A DNA stretch of 21,305 nucleotides from Bigelowiella natans CCMP2755 (Eukaryota; Cercozoa; Chlorarachniophyceae). Of this stretch, positions 19,880-21,305 are shown one piece after another. The first letter of the stretch is position 1; each line of letters opens with the position of its first letter. The notes under the pieces are model-generated. The model saw nothing but the letters and a program-made list of their open reading frames with translations. It was not told the origin of the DNA and did not search any database. Made by a program: the position numbers and the translations under genes. The stretch lies in assembly GCA_000320545.1 (NCBI GenBank), contig ADNK01002686.1, positions 1-21,305 of the forward strand, given 5' to 3'.

Positions 19880-20440
19880 TGTATATATTGATTCTATGCT
19901 GGTGCTGCAAGTGCCAACCGAGAGCCTAGGCAATCTCATCAGCTCCAAGCGCATGACTTTCCCCGCAAGGACAGCTCCAAACTTATCCATAACGGCCTAT
20001 CAAAGTATCTATTTTGGCACCGTCTTTGGGGTCTGGGGAGGGTGTACGTGCAACCAGCCCCCCCAAAAACACAATGATGATACAGATCTCGCCAGATTCA
20101 GCAGCTTTAATCGGCAACGAGTATATGATAAATGCAAAGGTGTTTCATCGAAAACAAAAGGGGATTACTATACCACCGCTCTATTAGCTGCTACTACTGA
20201 GGAGAATTTATCGGAGGCATTAAATGGTATTTTGGAGTCTCTATGATTTCGTCGCTACCTTGTAGGCTTCGTCTGTATTCGAGAACTCGATCACGGCATT
20301 CCCCGTCCAATTGCCTCTCTCTTTAATCCAGCTCACGCTCCAAACCTTGCGAAGATCAAACGCAATAGCAAACGAAGTAGATGAGGGCAATGCCTTATAG
20401 CTGGAGATTCTTGTAGAATTCAGTGATAACTTCGGCGTTG
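17288..20440 (-). CDS. Three-RRM RNA-binding protein (Spen/FPA-like arrangement), 5' end missing
   Basis: Proposed exons: 20440-20259, 19996-19919, 19640-19525, 19238-19208, 19117-19040, 18949-18821, 18601-18546, 18252-18154, 18128-18088, 18029-17986, 17747-17660, 17538-17288 (TAG). Three RRMs follow each other closely. RRM1: ISSYKALPSSTS, WTGNAVIEFSNTDEAYK, then KVMRLELMRLP. RRM2: SIIVGNLPKGTTEEEIRRAF, GVTMMQKYTQ, STMAVVDFDQTET, RIRFGSRNARV. RRM3: LNVWIFNISEDITQAELM, AVASMEMKELNG, MMTDIRGAVRVV, SKLQIDFARPR. The RNP1/RNP2 motifs lack several usual aromatics, so RNA contacts may be atypical or some domains may bind protein. The tail is charged and Ser-rich (PKPKRVYDTFRKKIRSL and an acidic stretch), ending EKPVIEILP. 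The tight RRM-RRM spacing recalls Spen/RBM15/FPA proteins, but no SPOC domain is seen, so family placement is tentative. The start lies upstream of 20440, perhaps outside the window. Introns carry most of the local microsatellites. Confidence 0.83.
17542..17630. repeat. (AAT)n and (GAT)n microsatellites in RRM-gene intron
   Basis: (AAT)n at about 17549-17566 and (GAT)n at about 17592-17628 fill the intron 17659-17539. Poly-His, poly-Ile and poly-Asp open frames here are shadows. Confidence 0.9.
18602..18820. repeat. RRM-gene intron with (CA)n, (CT)n and poly-G/C tracts
   Basis: This intron splits RRM3 between NRSG and AVASMEM. It contains (CA)n at about 18637-18662, a G-rich stretch at 18678-18701, (CA)n(CT)n at about 18718-18740 and a C-rich stretch at 18774-18796. 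Confidence 0.85.
19208..19238 (-). other. 31-nt micro-exon encoding RRM2 strand beta-2
   Basis: Bounded by an acaacag acceptor and a gtaaaa donor on the minus strand. It codes GVTMMQKYTQ in the phase needed by both neighbours and supplies the beta-2 strand missing between the IIVGNLP and MAVVDF exons. Confidence 0.75.
19246..19280. repeat. (GAT)n microsatellite in RRM-gene intron
   Basis: GATGATGATG with GAC variants, immediately upstream (minus-strand sense) of the acceptor for the 31-nt exon 19238-19208. Confidence 0.85.
19818..19875. repeat. (CA)n(TA)n compound microsatellite
   Basis: An uninterrupted CA tract runs directly into a TA tract, inside the intron 19918-19641 of the RRM gene. 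Confidence 0.95.
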
Positions 20441-21229
20441 CTAGTGGATGCAATCGAGGAGCAAAAGTTGTTCGAATCGTATACAATGCACTCAATGACA
20501 TCATATATAATGAACGCAGAGCGAGGAGAAATCTCCTTCTCTCTACTTTACAACGCCGGTCAAAATTTGGCCAAACAAATGTTAAAACACACACTGAAGG
20601 AATGACTATTGGAAGACAGCAGAGACTTGAGTTCTCCACCCTCATCATGATAATCAGCGATTTGGCTACTCAAAACCCCAATTCAAAGGCACTCATTCGT
20701 CGTTTATTTCTCGCACCTGGCCACACGATCCGAAGAATGACCGCAACCTTTAGAATGCAATAGCAAGAGGGCAAAGGAAAAGGCGCATCATTCAAGAGGA
20801 AGGGATGTATACTTCGAGGTCCTTCATTGGAAATCATCTATGCAGGCAAACATTTCTCTAACCATTACGGTATGAGATTCGTGAGAGTTTTTTTTTTTAA
20901 TTTTGGAACGGGGGGGGGAGGGCGGGGGGTTCAACATATGTACTATGCTTACCGTTTCTCATCGACATGAGGCGAGAGATTAAAAGCCAAAACATGCTGA
21001 TGAGGATAAAGAGCAGATCATCAAGTATGAATCTTAAAAGAAGGTAATTCAGAGGGATCTTCTCTTTCTCCCCGTTCTTCTTTGGTGAGTAGGCTAGCAC
21101 TGCATTGGAGCTGAAAATGGTACAGCAACCTTGGTTGGTTTTATCATCTGCACACGCAGCAGCCGACCATCGACTCTGTGGCCTATATTGCACGATTGCA
21201 GCACACATATAGACACATAAGTGCAAACA

Positions 21230-21270
<41 letters not shown>

Positions 21271-21305
21271 ACAGGACGGGGGGGCGGAGACGAAGAGAGA
21301 GGGGG
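20441..21305. other. Window end with no supportable gene
   Basis: It should contain the 5' part of the RRM gene on the minus strand, but no exon can be chosen. Open frames on both strands at 20423-20648 overlap and neither shows a domain. A poly-G/G-rich tract is at about 20910-20928 and (CA)n at about 21226-21267. A hydrophobic minus-strand frame around 21050-20950 has no family resemblance. Confidence 0.5.

Noticed and set aside
20423-20605. Plus-strand frame LLVDAIEEQKLFESY...
   Set aside because: It lies opposite the likely 5' region of the RRM gene and shows no domain, start context or splice partners.
20897-21262. Minus-strand 121-aa frame starting in (GT)n
   Set aside because: Starts inside a microsatellite; one hydrophobic stretch but no recognisable family.

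Overview
The window is nuclear DNA of an intron-rich eukaryote. Every recognisable protein is split into many small exons with GT/AG introns, mostly about 60-500 nt, and introns and intergenic DNA are full of di- and trinucleotide microsatellites. There are no operons, Shine-Dalgarno sites or bacterial-type genes. The gene content (Y-family polymerase, JmjN/JmjC protein, RING plus tandem-cysteine E3, RRM protein, YHYH-domain protein) points to a protist or alga rather than a fungus or vertebrate. A stramenopile- or rhizarian-like origin is only an inference.

Five multi-exon genes were assembled by hand from splice phase and family motifs. (1) + strand, <291-3537: 3' part of DNA polymerase eta, with thumb and little-finger domains, a PIP-like box, His/Gln/Ser tracts and a ubiquitin-binding motif. 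(2) - strand, 6346-4396: a compact protein of about 310 aa consisting of a RING followed by the tandem-cysteine domain known from the end of the giant MYCBP2/PHR E3 ligases (RCR type). (3) + strand, 7023-12080: a protein of about 1008 aa with signal peptide, Cys/Gly/Ser-rich stalk, YHYH domain, seven predicted membrane helices and a Ser-rich tail. It looks like a receptor of a kind I do not recognise. (4) - strand, about 14670-12671: JmjN-JmjC histone demethylase-like protein with a C5HC2-like zinc region. (5) - strand, >20440-17288: protein with three RRM domains. Summed exon lengths keep frame in genes 2-5.

Layout: polymerase eta and the RCR ligase converge; the RCR ligase and the YHYH-7TM gene diverge from a shared gap of about 680 bp; the YHYH-7TM and JmjC genes converge; the RRM gene lies beyond a repeat-rich block (15.0-17.28 kb) that holds a family of roughly 70-115 bp units ending in tandem GTTCATT heptamers. 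The last 0.65 kb has no gene I can support. The genes look like an ordinary eukaryotic mix (DNA damage tolerance, ubiquitylation, chromatin, RNA binding, cell surface) and not one pathway. The most novel items are the YHYH-7TM protein and the stand-alone RCR ligase.
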